NCBI RefSeq assembly: GCF_947489715.1
Contig: NZ_CANLER010000001.1
Location: 1,054,001 to 1,118,000, forward strand
Length of the DNA: 64,000 nt
Origin: an uncultured Roseovarius sp.
GTDB lineage: Bacteria; Pseudomonadota; Alphaproteobacteria; Rhodobacterales; Rhodobacteraceae
Reading direction: 5' to 3'
In this document: positions 1 through 8,104 of the stretch, piece after piece
How the letters are laid out: each line of letters begins with the position of its first letter
Position numbering within the stretch: position 1 is the first letter of the stretch
Notes under the pieces: generated by a model
The model's input: the letters and a program-made list of their open reading frames with translations, nothing else
Told to the model about the DNA's origin: nothing
Database searches by the model: none
Translations under genes and position numbers: made by a program

Positions 1-498
1 TGCCGCACACCGGCGCTTTTGGGCCCGGACGGCACAATTTTCGAGACCGGTGCTGTGGCTCTGTACATGGCTGAGCAATATCCCGAAGCTGGGCTGGTCA
101 TACCGCCCGGTGACGCGCGACGCGGCGCATTTCTGCAGTGGATTCATTATCTGGCCTCGACCCTTCAACCAGATGTCATCATCCAATACCATCCAGAGTT
201 TTATCACGCGCAACCGGAGCTTCAGGATGCTCTCAAACAAACATCAATGATCCGGCTTTCGAAGGTGTTTGAAACGCTGGACGCCGCCCTCTCGGTCGGT
301 CCATATTTTTTTGGTACGGCACCGACTGTGCCCGATTTCATCCTGGGAACACAGGCACTGTGGGACGTTATCTTTCCAGATAGCGACATTTCCCGCTATC
401 CCAATATTGCGCGCCACCGCAACACTCTCTGCAACCGATCATCTGTACAGAGTATGCTGGCACAACATCAGGCCGAAGCTTCTTGTCGGCACAACTAA
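1..498 (+). CDS. Glutathione S-transferase family protein (5' end cut off)
   Basis: The reading frame is open from base 1 to the TAA at 496-498, so the gene starts outside the window. The visible 165 residues cover the end of the thioredoxin-like domain, including the glutathione-binding turn GTIFETGAVALYMAE (the E-T/S-G-A-I signature of GSTs), and the helical C-terminal domain with an APTVPDFILG segment resembling the usual N-capping/hydrophobic staple region. GSTs conjugate or reduce electrophiles with glutathione in the cytosol; the substrate cannot be told from this fragment. No gene follows on the same strand for about 440 bases, so it probably ends its transcription unit. The family call is firm, the subclass is not. 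Confidence 0.85.
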   Translation, partial: CRTPALLGPDGTIFETGAVALYMAEQYPEAGLVIPPGDARRGAFLQWIHYLASTLQPDVIIQYHPEFYHAQPELQDALKQTSMIRLSKVFETLDAALSVGPYFFGTAPTVPDFILGTQALWDVIFPDSDISRYPNIARHRNTLCNRSSVQSMLAQHQAEASCRHN

Positions 499-942
499 AC
501 TACCTAAAAGCCGGTAGTGGGTCACTTTTGTTATACTTTATTCTGTCAAATTGAGCCTATGCGTGAGGCTTGCAAATCAAAGCTGAGAAACTTCATTTTC
601 AAAGTGTCCCGCTATCAGTGCTTAGTCGCGCAAAGCGCGCGTTTCGAGCAATGTTCAGGGATTTCGAATATAAATTTCCTTTCCTCAGGAATTCTTGAGC
701 CGAGACCGGTTCGCTGCGGATTGCCTGAACCGCCATTTCAGGCAATTTCAAGAGATTTGTGACTGGAAGATCAAGACTCCATGAGGAAAATCGTAATTTA
801 AAATTTAGCGTTCCTTTGCTGCAATGACACTAATCGCTTAGCTTCGGTGAAGAAGTGTCTAAGCACGGGAAACATGGTTGATTTCCAGTTTTTTCCCGCC
901 GATACCTGCATCGAGGGAGGACTTGGTTCTGAGGACGTTGTG
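499..942. other. Gene-free stretch between GST and acyltransferase
   Basis: About 440 bases with no convincing gene. Short open frames exist here (for example 517-762 on the plus strand) but have no recognisable domain or good ribosome-binding site and unlikely composition. It is more AT-rich than its neighbours towards 640-830. It presumably carries the promoter of the acyltransferase; no clear hairpin terminator was seen after the GST gene. Confidence 0.6.
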
Positions 943-2853
943 TTGAAGTATCGTGCAGAGATTGACGGATTGCGTGCTGTTGCCGTGCTGCCTGTCATTT
1001 TTTTCCATGCGGGGTTTGCGCCCTTCAGTGGCGGGTTCGTGGGGGTTGATGTCTTCTTTGTCATCAGCGGGTATCTGATCACCAGCCTGATCCTCGAAGA
1101 GCTCAAGACCGGCCGTTTCAGCATCGCCGGGTTCTATGACCGGCGCGCCCGGCGTATCCTGCCGGCGCTCTTCTTCGTGGTCGCCTGTACGATCCCGATC
1201 GCCTGGTTCACGCTCTTGCCCAAGGACCTGACCGATTTCTTCCACAGCGTCATGGCGGTCAGCCTGTTTTCGTCGAATTTCCTCTTCTGGTTCCAGAGTG
1301 GCTATTTCGACACCGGGGCCGAGCTGAAGCCCCTCCTCCACACCTGGAGCCTTGCCGTCGAGGAGCAGTTCTACATCATCTTCCCGCTCTTGCTGATGGC
1401 GCTTTGGCGGTTCGGCCGCAAAGTCCTGATTTGGGTGTTGGTTGTGCTTTTCGTGATCAGCGCGTCATTGGCGGAATGGGGCGCGCATAATTATCCGTCT
1501 GCAACGTTTTTCCTGCTACATGCGCGCGGCTGGGAGCTTCTGATCGGGGCATTTGCCGCATTTTACCTGCAGGGCGGCGGGCAGATACGGCCCGGGGTGA
1601 TCAGCAACATTCTGTCGGCGCTTGGCCTGTTGCTAATTTTCTATGCGGTCGTTGACTATAACGAGCGTACCCCCTTTCCCAGCGTCTATGCGCTGGTGCC
1701 GACGGTGGGCACGGTCCTCGTGATCCTCTTTGCGGTGCCCGGCACGGTGGCGCACCGGCTTCTCAGCCTGAAGGCTTGTGTCGGGATCGGGTTGCTGTCC
1801 TACAGCATGTATCTGTGGCACCAGCCGATTTTCGTCTTCGCGCGTTACCTGTTCGGCCTGCCGGTGGGGTCGTATGTGTTCCTGGCGCTGACCGTTCTGG
1901 CCACGCTGCTGGCGCTCTTCTCCTGGCGATTTGTCGAACGGCCCTTCCGGCGCAAGGGCTTCGCTGTGAGCCGCGTCCTCACCGCCGCCGCCGCCGCCAG
2001 CATCGCAATCCTGGCCACAGGATACTTCCTGCCCAAAATCGAAAACCCAACAACCGATGAACTCGACTACGCGACACACTGGATTGGGTGGACCACATGC
2101 TACCCGTTTGGAACGCGTGAAGAAGCGGGTGGTGGGTGCAGGATTCTAAAAAACGACGCTGCGCCCACTTTGGCGATCATCGGCGATAGCCATGCCGGGC
2201 ATCTGGCAACTGGGCTGAAAGCGATACTCGACGCATCAGACGAAAATCCCTTGGTTCTGCTGAGTCCCGGTTGCTATCCGGCGATCACGCAACCCAATGA
2301 GTACGAGCGCTTCCTGAAGTGTGAAAACAACTTCATCGACAAAGCAATCACCTATGTGTCTCAGAAACCATCGATCAAGAAAGTCATTCTAAGCGGATAT
2401 GGCAATCTGGAGCTTCATAAGTACAAAGTACACCAAACTCAGAAACTCGATCCGGCAGAAACTGAGATACGAGAAGGTCTGTTACTCAACGGATTGCGCG
2501 AAGCAGTGGGATTACTGCTTTCTTCTGGAAAGAAGTTGCGGCTGATCTCGGAAAACCCGGAAATGATAGACCACCCCGCCCATTGCAGCACCAAACTTGC
2601 GAGATGGCTTGGAACCTGTCCCCAACGCGTCGCTCTGAGCGACGTCAACGCCAGAGCGACGCAGATAGATCGAATTATCCGTGGTGTTAAAGACTTTCAT
2701 CCCAAGCTAGAGGTTTTTGACCCAAGGTCCGTGCTTTGCGACGCAGAATTTTGCTATTCAGGAAGCACCGAAAAGAACTGGTATCAAACCCGCGATCACC
2801 TGACACCAGCAGGCTCGATCAAACTGGTCAAAGAGGCTCTTAAGGGTTTTTGA
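943..2853 (+). CDS. Acyltransferase 3 family protein with SGNH-like C-terminal domain (OafA type)
   Basis: Integral-membrane O-acyltransferase expected to acetylate a surface polysaccharide. The N-terminal about 360 residues are the acyltransferase-3 domain: the start KYRAEIDGLRAVAVLPV is the classic opening with the R-x-x-x-x-D-G-L-R motif, followed by FFVISGYLIT and about ten hydrophobic helices. The C-terminal about 260 residues contain IIGDSHAGH (the GDS nucleophile block of SGNH hydrolases) and TRDHLTPAG (the D-x-x-H catalytic pair), so it is the two-domain OafA/SGNH type. The frame stays open back to 847, but family alignment and a GAGG at 931-934 favour TTG at 943 (or GTG at 940). Bases beyond about 2,090 are visibly less GC-rich than the membrane half. 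The acceptor sugar is unknown. Confidence 0.88.
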   Translation: MKYRAEIDGLRAVAVLPVIFFHAGFAPFSGGFVGVDVFFVISGYLITSLILEELKTGRFSIAGFYDRRARRILPALFFVVACTIPIAWFTLLPKDLTDFFHSVMAVSLFSSNFLFWFQSGYFDTGAELKPLLHTWSLAVEEQFYIIFPLLLMALWRFGRKVLIWVLVVLFVISASLAEWGAHNYPSATFFLLHARGWELLIGAFAAFYLQGGGQIRPGVISNILSALGLLLIFYAVVDYNERTPFPSVYALVPTVGTVLVILFAVPGTVAHRLLSLKACVGIGLLSYSMYLWHQPIFVFARYLFGLPVGSYVFLALTVLATLLALFSWRFVERPFRRKGFAVSRVLTAAAAASIAILATGYFLPKIENPTTDELDYATHWIGWTTCYPFGTREEAGGGCRILKNDAAPTLAIIGDSHAGHLATGLKAILDASDENPLVLLSPGCYPAITQPNEYERFLKCENNFIDKAITYVSQKPSIKKVILSGYGNLELHKYKVHQTQKLDPAETEIREGLLLNGLREAVGLLLSSGKKLRLISENPEMIDHPAHCSTKLARWLGTCPQRVALSDVNARATQIDRIIRGVKDFHPKLEVFDPRSVLCDAEFCYSGSTEKNWYQTRDHLTPAGSIKLVKEALKGF

Positions 2854-2879
2854 TTAATCGCCAAGAATCGGCTTTCAGC

Positions 2880-3509
2880 TTATTCACCCCGAGCCAATTG
2901 CGCTTTCAACGTAGAATTTTCTTCCTTCAGTTGGGCCAATTCGCTTTGAAACGGTTCCAGAATTGGCTGCATCTCCTCCATCGTCAGACGTACCGGCAAG
3001 TGCTGAGGGCAATTCCAGTCGAAACCTTCAAGAGTGATCACGGCAGCACGTTCGGGCCGTCCGCGATATGTATCATCATGCAGTGTCTCGATCAGAAATG
3101 GATCATCGGAGACTTCAATCAAACGGACTCGTCCTAGTATCTTCAATCTGGCGGAGTTGGGGTAATCAACAAGGATCATTGCAATCCGGTTGTCCTTGGT
3201 CAGATTGCCCGCGCTGATATATTGCCGGTTTCCGCGAAAATCGGCATAGGCTATTGTTTTATCATCCAGCACTTTCAGAAATCCACGCGGCCCGCCCCGG
3301 AACTGGACATAGGGCCAACCGGTTTCAGACACTGTTGCCTGATAGAACCCATCGCGCATTTGAATGAATTGCTTCTCTCGCAATCCGAACGCATTGTCCG
3401 CTGACGCATCCGGCTGCAGGAAACGGTCATAAGCCTTTGCCGATCCCTGTGCTTTCTGAATCCTCCGCACTTCGGGCGTAAAGGTCAGTTCTGCAAATGC
3501 TTTAGCCAT
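2880..3509 (-). CDS. Pyridoxamine 5'-phosphate oxidase (PNPOx) family FMN-binding protein
   Basis: 209 residues with the split-barrel flavin-binding fold: GFYQATVSETGWPYVQFRGG, then GFLKVLDDKTIAYADFRGN and the RLKILGRVRLI strand. This is the general stress/PNPOx-like flavoprotein family, not PdxH itself, whose substrate motifs are missing. The last about 20 residues form an extra charged segment with regular leucines (ELAQLKEENSTLKAQL), a likely coiled coil absent from short family members. It lies 9 bases downstream of the DUF1348 gene on the same strand, and both diverge from a TetR gene, so they probably form one TetR-controlled unit. It probably reduces or binds a small oxidised compound; the substrate is unknown. 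Confidence 0.88.
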   Translation of the reverse strand: MAKAFAELTFTPEVRRIQKAQGSAKAYDRFLQPDASADNAFGLREKQFIQMRDGFYQATVSETGWPYVQFRGGPRGFLKVLDDKTIAYADFRGNRQYISAGNLTKDNRIAMILVDYPNSARLKILGRVRLIEVSDDPFLIETLHDDTYRGRPERAAVITLEGFDWNCPQHLPVRLTMEEMQPILEPFQSELAQLKEENSTLKAQLARGE

Positions 3510-3518
3510 GATCGCCTC

Positions 3519-3983
3519 CTATAGCCCTAAATCGCTTAATCCGGGATGGTTGTCTGGTCGTCTGCCCAATGGCCAAAGAAATTTACGCGCCGTTTCATCA
3601 ATTGCGAGATCATTGATGCTGGCGAAACGTCGGGCCATCAATCCGTCCGGATCAAACGCCCAATTTTCGTTGCCGTAAGACCGAAACCATTGCCCGGTCT
3701 CGTCATGCCACTCATAAGCAAATCGAACGGCGATGCGATTTTCGCTAAATGTCCATAATTCCTTGATCAGCCGGTACTCCTGCTCACGTTGCCACTTGCG
3801 GGTAAGAAAGGCTTCGATTTCATCGCGACCTTTCGGGAATTCCGCGCGATTGCGCCATTCGCTATTAACCGTATATGCCAGCGCTACCTCAGCCGCATCG
3901 CGTGAATTCCAACCATCTTCAGCCGCGCGTACCTTTTGGGTGGCGGTTTCAGAAGTAAATGGCGGTAGAGGGGGGCGGGTCAT
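3519..3983 (-). CDS. DUF1348 / NTF2-like (SnoaL-fold) protein
   Basis: 154 residues with the features of the DUF1348 branch of the NTF2-like cone-fold family: [18 protein letters not shown] near the start, [19 protein letters not shown], the tryptophan-rich [24 protein letters not shown] and the ending [22 protein letters not shown]. Members are small cytosolic proteins whose reactions are mostly undetermined. It is the first gene of a two-gene minus-strand unit with the PNPOx-like flavoprotein. Its start codon lies just next to the inverted repeats at 4000-4040 and faces a TetR gene, so repression by that regulator is likely. Confidence 0.88.
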   Translation of the reverse strand: MTRPPLPPFTSETATQKVRAAEDGWNSRDAAEVALAYTVNSEWRNRAEFPKGRDEIEAFLTRKWQREQEYRLIKELWTFSENRIAVRFAYEWHDETGQWFRSYGNENWAFDPDGLMARRFASINDLAIDETARKFLWPLGRRPDNHPGLSDLGL

Positions 3984-3999
3984 AAGTTTACCTAAGTGT

Positions 4000-4040
4000 A
4001 CAGGTCGGTACTCCTATATTCTAAAACTGTACCGATCTGT
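4000..4040. promoter_or_regulatory. Candidate TetR operator: inverted repeat between divergent genes
   Basis: ACAGGTCGGTAC at 4000-4011 is matched at 11 of 12 positions by the reverse complement of GTACCGATCTGT at 4029-4040. Each arm is itself partly palindromic (AC-n-G-n-T/C-C-n-GT), as expected of a TetR-dimer site, so this may be two operators about 29 bases apart. The position between the DUF1348 start (3983) and the tetR start (4119) would let one regulator control both promoters. The repeat is seen directly; binding is inferred. Confidence 0.6.
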
Positions 4041-4118
4041 CAACCTTTTTACTCGCAATTGGCAGAAGATTCGCATATCATCTTCATATCAATCAGGAAA
4101 TTTGGAGGGAAATCTCTC

Positions 4119-4682
4119 TTGAGACCTACAAAACGCGACGAGCTTGTAGAAAAAGCCCTGGCCATTTTTTACCAAAATGGATTTCATGCTACCGGGATGG
4201 ACCGGCTTGTGGCAGATACCGGCATCTCGAAAACCTCAATGTACAAGCATTTCAGAACTAAAGAGGACTTAATCCTTGCAGCGCTAACGCTGCGCGACAA
4301 GCTATTTCGCGACTGGTTGGTTCAGCGCATCGAGGAAGCTGCCGCGACCCCCAGAGAACGCATCCTCGCATTGTTTGATGTGCTGGGAGAATGGTTCGCC
4401 TCGGCTGATTTCCGAGGATGCATGTTTATCAAGGCCTCCGCAGAGTTTCAGAATCACAATCATCCGGTCCGCCAGCAATCGGCCGAACACAAGCAACTGA
4501 TCCAGAAGTATATCCAGAAACTGGCTGAGCAGGCAGGCCTGCCACAGCCTGTAAACCTCGCGCGCCAGATTATCATCCTGAAAGAAGGCGCCATTGTCGC
4601 GACCCATGTTTCGGGCAGTAAAACGGCCGCAAGTGACGCAAAAGAGGCCGCAGAGCAGCTATTGTCGTCGCCTCGCTCCTAG
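4119..4682 (+). CDS. TetR/AcrR family transcriptional regulator
   Basis: 187-residue one-component regulator. The N-terminal helix-turn-helix is clear: RDELVEKALAIFYQNGFHA, then MDRLVADTGISKTSMYKHF with the T-x-x-x-Y-x-H-F recognition-helix pattern. The rest is a helical ligand-binding domain containing GCMFIKASAEF. The frame extends upstream to 3996, but the TTG at 4119 is preceded 9 bases away by GGAGGG (4104-4109) and begins the protein exactly at the HTH (RPTKRDEL), so I chose it. It diverges from the DUF1348/PNPOx pair with a repeat operator between them, suggesting it represses both. The gene end overlaps the end of the convergent dehydrogenase gene by 4 bases. Confidence 0.9.
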   Translation: MRPTKRDELVEKALAIFYQNGFHATGMDRLVADTGISKTSMYKHFRTKEDLILAALTLRDKLFRDWLVQRIEEAAATPRERILALFDVLGEWFASADFRGCMFIKASAEFQNHNHPVRQQSAEHKQLIQKYIQKLAEQAGLPQPVNLARQIIILKEGAIVATHVSGSKTAASDAKEAAEQLLSSPRS

Positions 4683-5551
4683 TCCAAAGCGCGAAGGCGC
4701 TTGAACAGGCTTGAGGTATCCCATCGCCCGCCGCCCATTTTCTGGACATCTTTGTAGAACTGATCAACCAAGGCCGTCACTGGCAGTGATGCACCGTTCT
4801 CGTCTGCAGTTGAAAGACAAATGCCAAGGTCCTTGCGCATCCAGTCGACCGCAAAACCGTGTTCGAATTCGTCGTCAATCATGGTCTCAAAGCGGTTGGT
4901 CATCTGCCAACTGCCAGCTGCACCCTGACTGATCACCTCGACCACGGCACGACCGTTCAAGCCTGATTTTTCGGCGAAATGCAACGCTTCACTTAAGCCT
5001 TGAACCAATCCGGCGATGGCTATTTGATTGCACATCTTTGTCATTTGTCCTGCACCGCTGTCGCCAATGCGGCGGCACATCTTGGCATAGGTATTGATGA
5101 TCGGCTCAGCAGCATCGTAAGCGCCCTGATCCCCGCCACACATGACAGATAACTGAGCGTTTTCAGCCCCTGCCTGCCCGCCTGAGATCGGCGCATCAAC
5201 ATAAGAAAGACCCATTTTTCCTGCCGTATCATAAAGCTCTGATGTTACCTTGGCGGAAACGGTCGTGTGATCAACAAAGGTGGCCCCCTTCGTCATACCG
5301 GCAAATGCTCCGCCTTCATCTAGGCAAACCGAACGCAAATCATCGTCGTTCCCGACACAGGCCATGATAAACTCAGCCCCGGTTGCAGCGTCTTTTGGTG
5401 TCTCCGCCATGGTACCACCGTGCTGCTCCACCCATTTCTGCGCCTTCGCGGCGGTGCGATTGTAAACACAGACCTCGTGACCGGCCGCCTGAAGGTGCCC
5501 AGCCATCGGATATCCCATCACACCCAGACCTAGAAATGTCAGCTTTGCCAT
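4679..5551 (-). CDS. NAD(P)-dependent beta-hydroxyacid dehydrogenase (3-hydroxyisobutyrate dehydrogenase family)
   Basis: 290 residues, the usual length. It opens with the dinucleotide-binding turn FLGLGVMGYPMAGHLQAAGH (G-x-G-x-M-G), contains the substrate-binding DAPISGGQAGAE (the family D-x-P-V-S-G-G motif) and the catalytic-lysine block GAGQMTKMCNQ. Family members oxidise 3-hydroxyisobutyrate, tartronate semialdehyde, succinic semialdehyde and similar short acids; which one applies here cannot be said. An in-frame start 18 bases upstream exists, but AGAGGA sits 6-7 bases before the ATG at 5551, which I therefore prefer. It stands alone between convergent tetR and the divergent acylase gene. 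Confidence 0.9.
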   Translation of the reverse strand: MAKLTFLGLGVMGYPMAGHLQAAGHEVCVYNRTAAKAQKWVEQHGGTMAETPKDAATGAEFIMACVGNDDDLRSVCLDEGGAFAGMTKGATFVDHTTVSAKVTSELYDTAGKMGLSYVDAPISGGQAGAENAQLSVMCGGDQGAYDAAEPIINTYAKMCRRIGDSGAGQMTKMCNQIAIAGLVQGLSEALHFAEKSGLNGRAVVEVISQGAAGSWQMTNRFETMIDDEFEHGFAVDWMRKDLGICLSTADENGASLPVTALVDQFYKDVQKMGGGRWDTSSLFKRLRALD

Positions 5552-5628
5552 CTTCTTTCCTCTTGCCATTGTCTCGCTCTGGATTTCTGACTATCCCAGC
5601 CTTGGATGCAAGGAAAATCGGGGCGCAG

Positions 5629-8103
5629 ATGGCTCAGGTCTTTAAATGGTTGTTGCGGATCGCAGGCGGCATGGTGGTGCTGGCCGTTGTTGTGGTAATT
5701 GGACTCTATTTTCTCTTGTCACGTTCCCTGCCTAATTACGACAAGACCTTAACGGTTGCTGGGATCACGTCCCCCGTCGAGATTGTGCATGACAACGCTA
5801 ATGTGCCGCACATCTTCGCGGAAAATGACGTCGATGTCTTTTTCGGGTTGGGTTACGCCCATGCGCAAGACAGGTTATGGCAAATGACGATGCTTCGGCG
5901 CACGGTGCAGGGTCGATTGTCCGAAGTTTTTGGCCATCGAACCGTCAACATCGACAAGGCGTTGCGCCGTTTCGACCTTTACGGCGCGGCGATCAAATCT
6001 GTTGAGGTTCAGGACAAGCGAACACTCGCCGCGCTTAACGCCTATGCTGCGGGGGTCAACGCCCGGCTACAAGAAATCAATGATTCCGCTCTGGGACGCG
6101 GCGCGCCTGAGATGTTCGTCTTTTCCAACCCGATTGCGCCCTGGCAGCCCGCAGATTCCATAGCAATCATCAAGCTCATGGCAGTACAGCTCTCTTCGCA
6201 CCTTGAAAACGAGGTACTATACGCCCGCACATCATTGCAGCTGGACGACCCTGTACGGCTGGCGGACATCATGCCGCTGTCACCCGGTGGTGGTATCGCC
6301 GCGCTGCCGGAATATGCCAGCTTTTGGCCCGACGCCCCCCTACCGAAGATGACGGCCACACTGGACATCCCGAAAAACCCTCTTTCACCGTTCCACAAAC
6401 GCGCCTTTGCCGGCGCATCGAATGCCTGGGCGGCGGCCCCTGCCCGTTCGGCTTCGGGTGGCACATTGCTGGCCAATGATCCGCATCTGGGCTTTTCTGC
6501 ACCCGGCATTTGGTATCTGGCGCGGTTGGAGCTTTCCTCAGGCGGTGTCATTGGCGGCACTATACCCGGCGTTCCAACCGTAATGACCGGTCGTAGCGCC
6601 AATCTGGGCTGGGGAATAACAGCATCTTATATGGACGACCAGGATGTCTTTATTGAGAAGATAAACCCGGAAAACCCAGCAGAATACCTAACACCTGGTG
6701 GATACAAACCCTTCGTCACCCAAAAATCGATTATCCGCATCAAAGACGCGGATCCCGTTACGCTGACCCGCCGCTGGACAGAAAACGGACCAGTGTTGCC
6801 CGGCTCTCATTACAACCTAGATCAAGTTACGCCAGCAGGCCATGTCGCTGCCCTTTCCTGGACAGCGCTGAGCTCAGCAGACACGACGATGAGCGCTGCG
6901 ATTGAGCTGATGTATTCCAAGACCATTACCGAGGCATTGGAGGCAGGAAAACGCTACATCACACCGTCGCAAAACCTGACCTTGGTTGATCAGACCTCGA
7001 TCGCGCTGAAAACGATCGGCGCGATGCCAAGACGATCTGCCAAACATGAAAGCAAGGGCCGGATGCCTTCGCGCGGTTGGATTGCCGACAACCGATGGCA
7101 GGGGATCAGCCCCTATTCGGCAAATCCGGAATTTGTGAAACCTGCCGGTGGACTTTTGGGCAATACCAATAACAAGACTGTTGATCGCCCCTTTCCGCTG
7201 CATGTCAGTTATGAATGGGGTGATACGCAGCGAGTGCACCGTTGGCGCAAGTTGATGCAGAACCGTGAGGTACATACCCGCGACAGCTTTATTGAAGCGC
7301 AGTTGGATACGGTAAGTTTCACAGCGCGGTCCTTGTTGCCGCTAATCGGTGCGGATCTGTGGTTCACCGGCGAATCTGCCCCCGAAGGAACGCCTGAAAG
7401 GCAGAGGCAGCGTGCCCTCCAGCTACTGTCAGACTGGAACGGAGAGATGAGCGAGCATCGACCCGAACCGCTGATCTATGCTGCCTGGCTGCGTGCCCTG
7501 CAGGATAGGCTAATCCGAGATCAACTTGGACCATTGGCAAATGAATTCCGCCATCCTGATCCTATTTTCATCGAACGCGTGTACCGAAACATCGACGGGG
7601 CTGCGGCATGGTGTGATGTAATGCAATCATCGCCAGTTGAAACCTGCACAGACATTGCGCGGCTGGCATTGGACGACGCACTTATCTGGATTGGTGAGCG
7701 TTATGGAACGGCCCTGGAAAGCTTGCGTTGGGGGGATGCGCACCAGGCGACCCACGACCATCAGGTTCTGGGCGAGGTCCCGGTGTTGCGCTACTTCGTC
7801 AATATTCGGCAATCTACATCAGGTGGAGACAACACCCTTCTTCGCGGACGCACCAAGGGTAGTGGTGATGAGCCCTATCAAAACGTCCATGGTGCTGGAT
7901 ATCGCGGTGTCTACGATTTTGCCGATCCGGATAGCAGCGTCTTTATCACCGCCACCGGGCAATCGGGTCATTTCCTGTCACGGCACTATGATGATCTCGC
8001 GCAACTCTGGCGGCGCGGAGAATACATCCCGATGTCTCTTGACGCGGAACTGGCCCGCGCCGCCGCCGTTGGCGTGACCGTTCTAAAACCTGCCACGCAA
8101 TAA
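5629..8103 (+). CDS. Penicillin acylase family protein (penicillin/AHL acylase, Ntn hydrolase)
   Basis: 824-residue hydrolase of the N-terminal-nucleophile superfamily, which cleaves itself into alpha and beta chains and hydrolyses amide bonds of beta-lactams, acyl-homoserine lactones or similar. A hydrophobic N-terminal helix (residues about 10-30) would export or anchor it. The family opening is seen in VEIVHDNANVPHIFAENDVD and GYAHAQDRLWQM. The predicted nucleophile is Ser264 in GASNAWA, the start of the mature beta chain, and the C-terminal SGHFLSRHYDD is the conserved block near the end. The open frame runs upstream to 5383, overlapping the divergent dehydrogenase, so I start at ATG 5629, just before the membrane helix. 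It ends 1 base before a convergent BlaR1-like gene. The substrate is unknown. Confidence 0.9.
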   Translation: MAQVFKWLLRIAGGMVVLAVVVVIGLYFLLSRSLPNYDKTLTVAGITSPVEIVHDNANVPHIFAENDVDVFFGLGYAHAQDRLWQMTMLRRTVQGRLSEVFGHRTVNIDKALRRFDLYGAAIKSVEVQDKRTLAALNAYAAGVNARLQEINDSALGRGAPEMFVFSNPIAPWQPADSIAIIKLMAVQLSSHLENEVLYARTSLQLDDPVRLADIMPLSPGGGIAALPEYASFWPDAPLPKMTATLDIPKNPLSPFHKRAFAGASNAWAAAPARSASGGTLLANDPHLGFSAPGIWYLARLELSSGGVIGGTIPGVPTVMTGRSANLGWGITASYMDDQDVFIEKINPENPAEYLTPGGYKPFVTQKSIIRIKDADPVTLTRRWTENGPVLPGSHYNLDQVTPAGHVAALSWTALSSADTTMSAAIELMYSKTITEALEAGKRYITPSQNLTLVDQTSIALKTIGAMPRRSAKHESKGRMPSRGWIADNRWQGISPYSANPEFVKPAGGLLGNTNNKTVDRPFPLHVSYEWGDTQRVHRWRKLMQNREVHTRDSFIEAQLDTVSFTARSLLPLIGADLWFTGESAPEGTPERQRQRALQLLSDWNGEMSEHRPEPLIYAAWLRALQDRLIRDQLGPLANEFRHPDPIFIERVYRNIDGAAAWCDVMQSSPVETCTDIARLALDDALIWIGERYGTALESLRWGDAHQATHDHQVLGEVPVLRYFVNIRQSTSGGDNTLLRGRTKGSGDEPYQNVHGAGYRGVYDFADPDSSVFITATGQSGHFLSRHYDDLAQLWRRGEYIPMSLDAELARAAAVGVTVLKPATQ

Positions 8104-8104
8104 A

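Noticed and set aside
517..762. Short open frame after the GST gene
   Set aside because: No ribosome site, no recognisable motif and unlikely codon use.
1981..2001. Run of GCC triplets
   Set aside because: It encodes an alanine run inside a membrane helix of the acyltransferase; too short to call a functional repeat.
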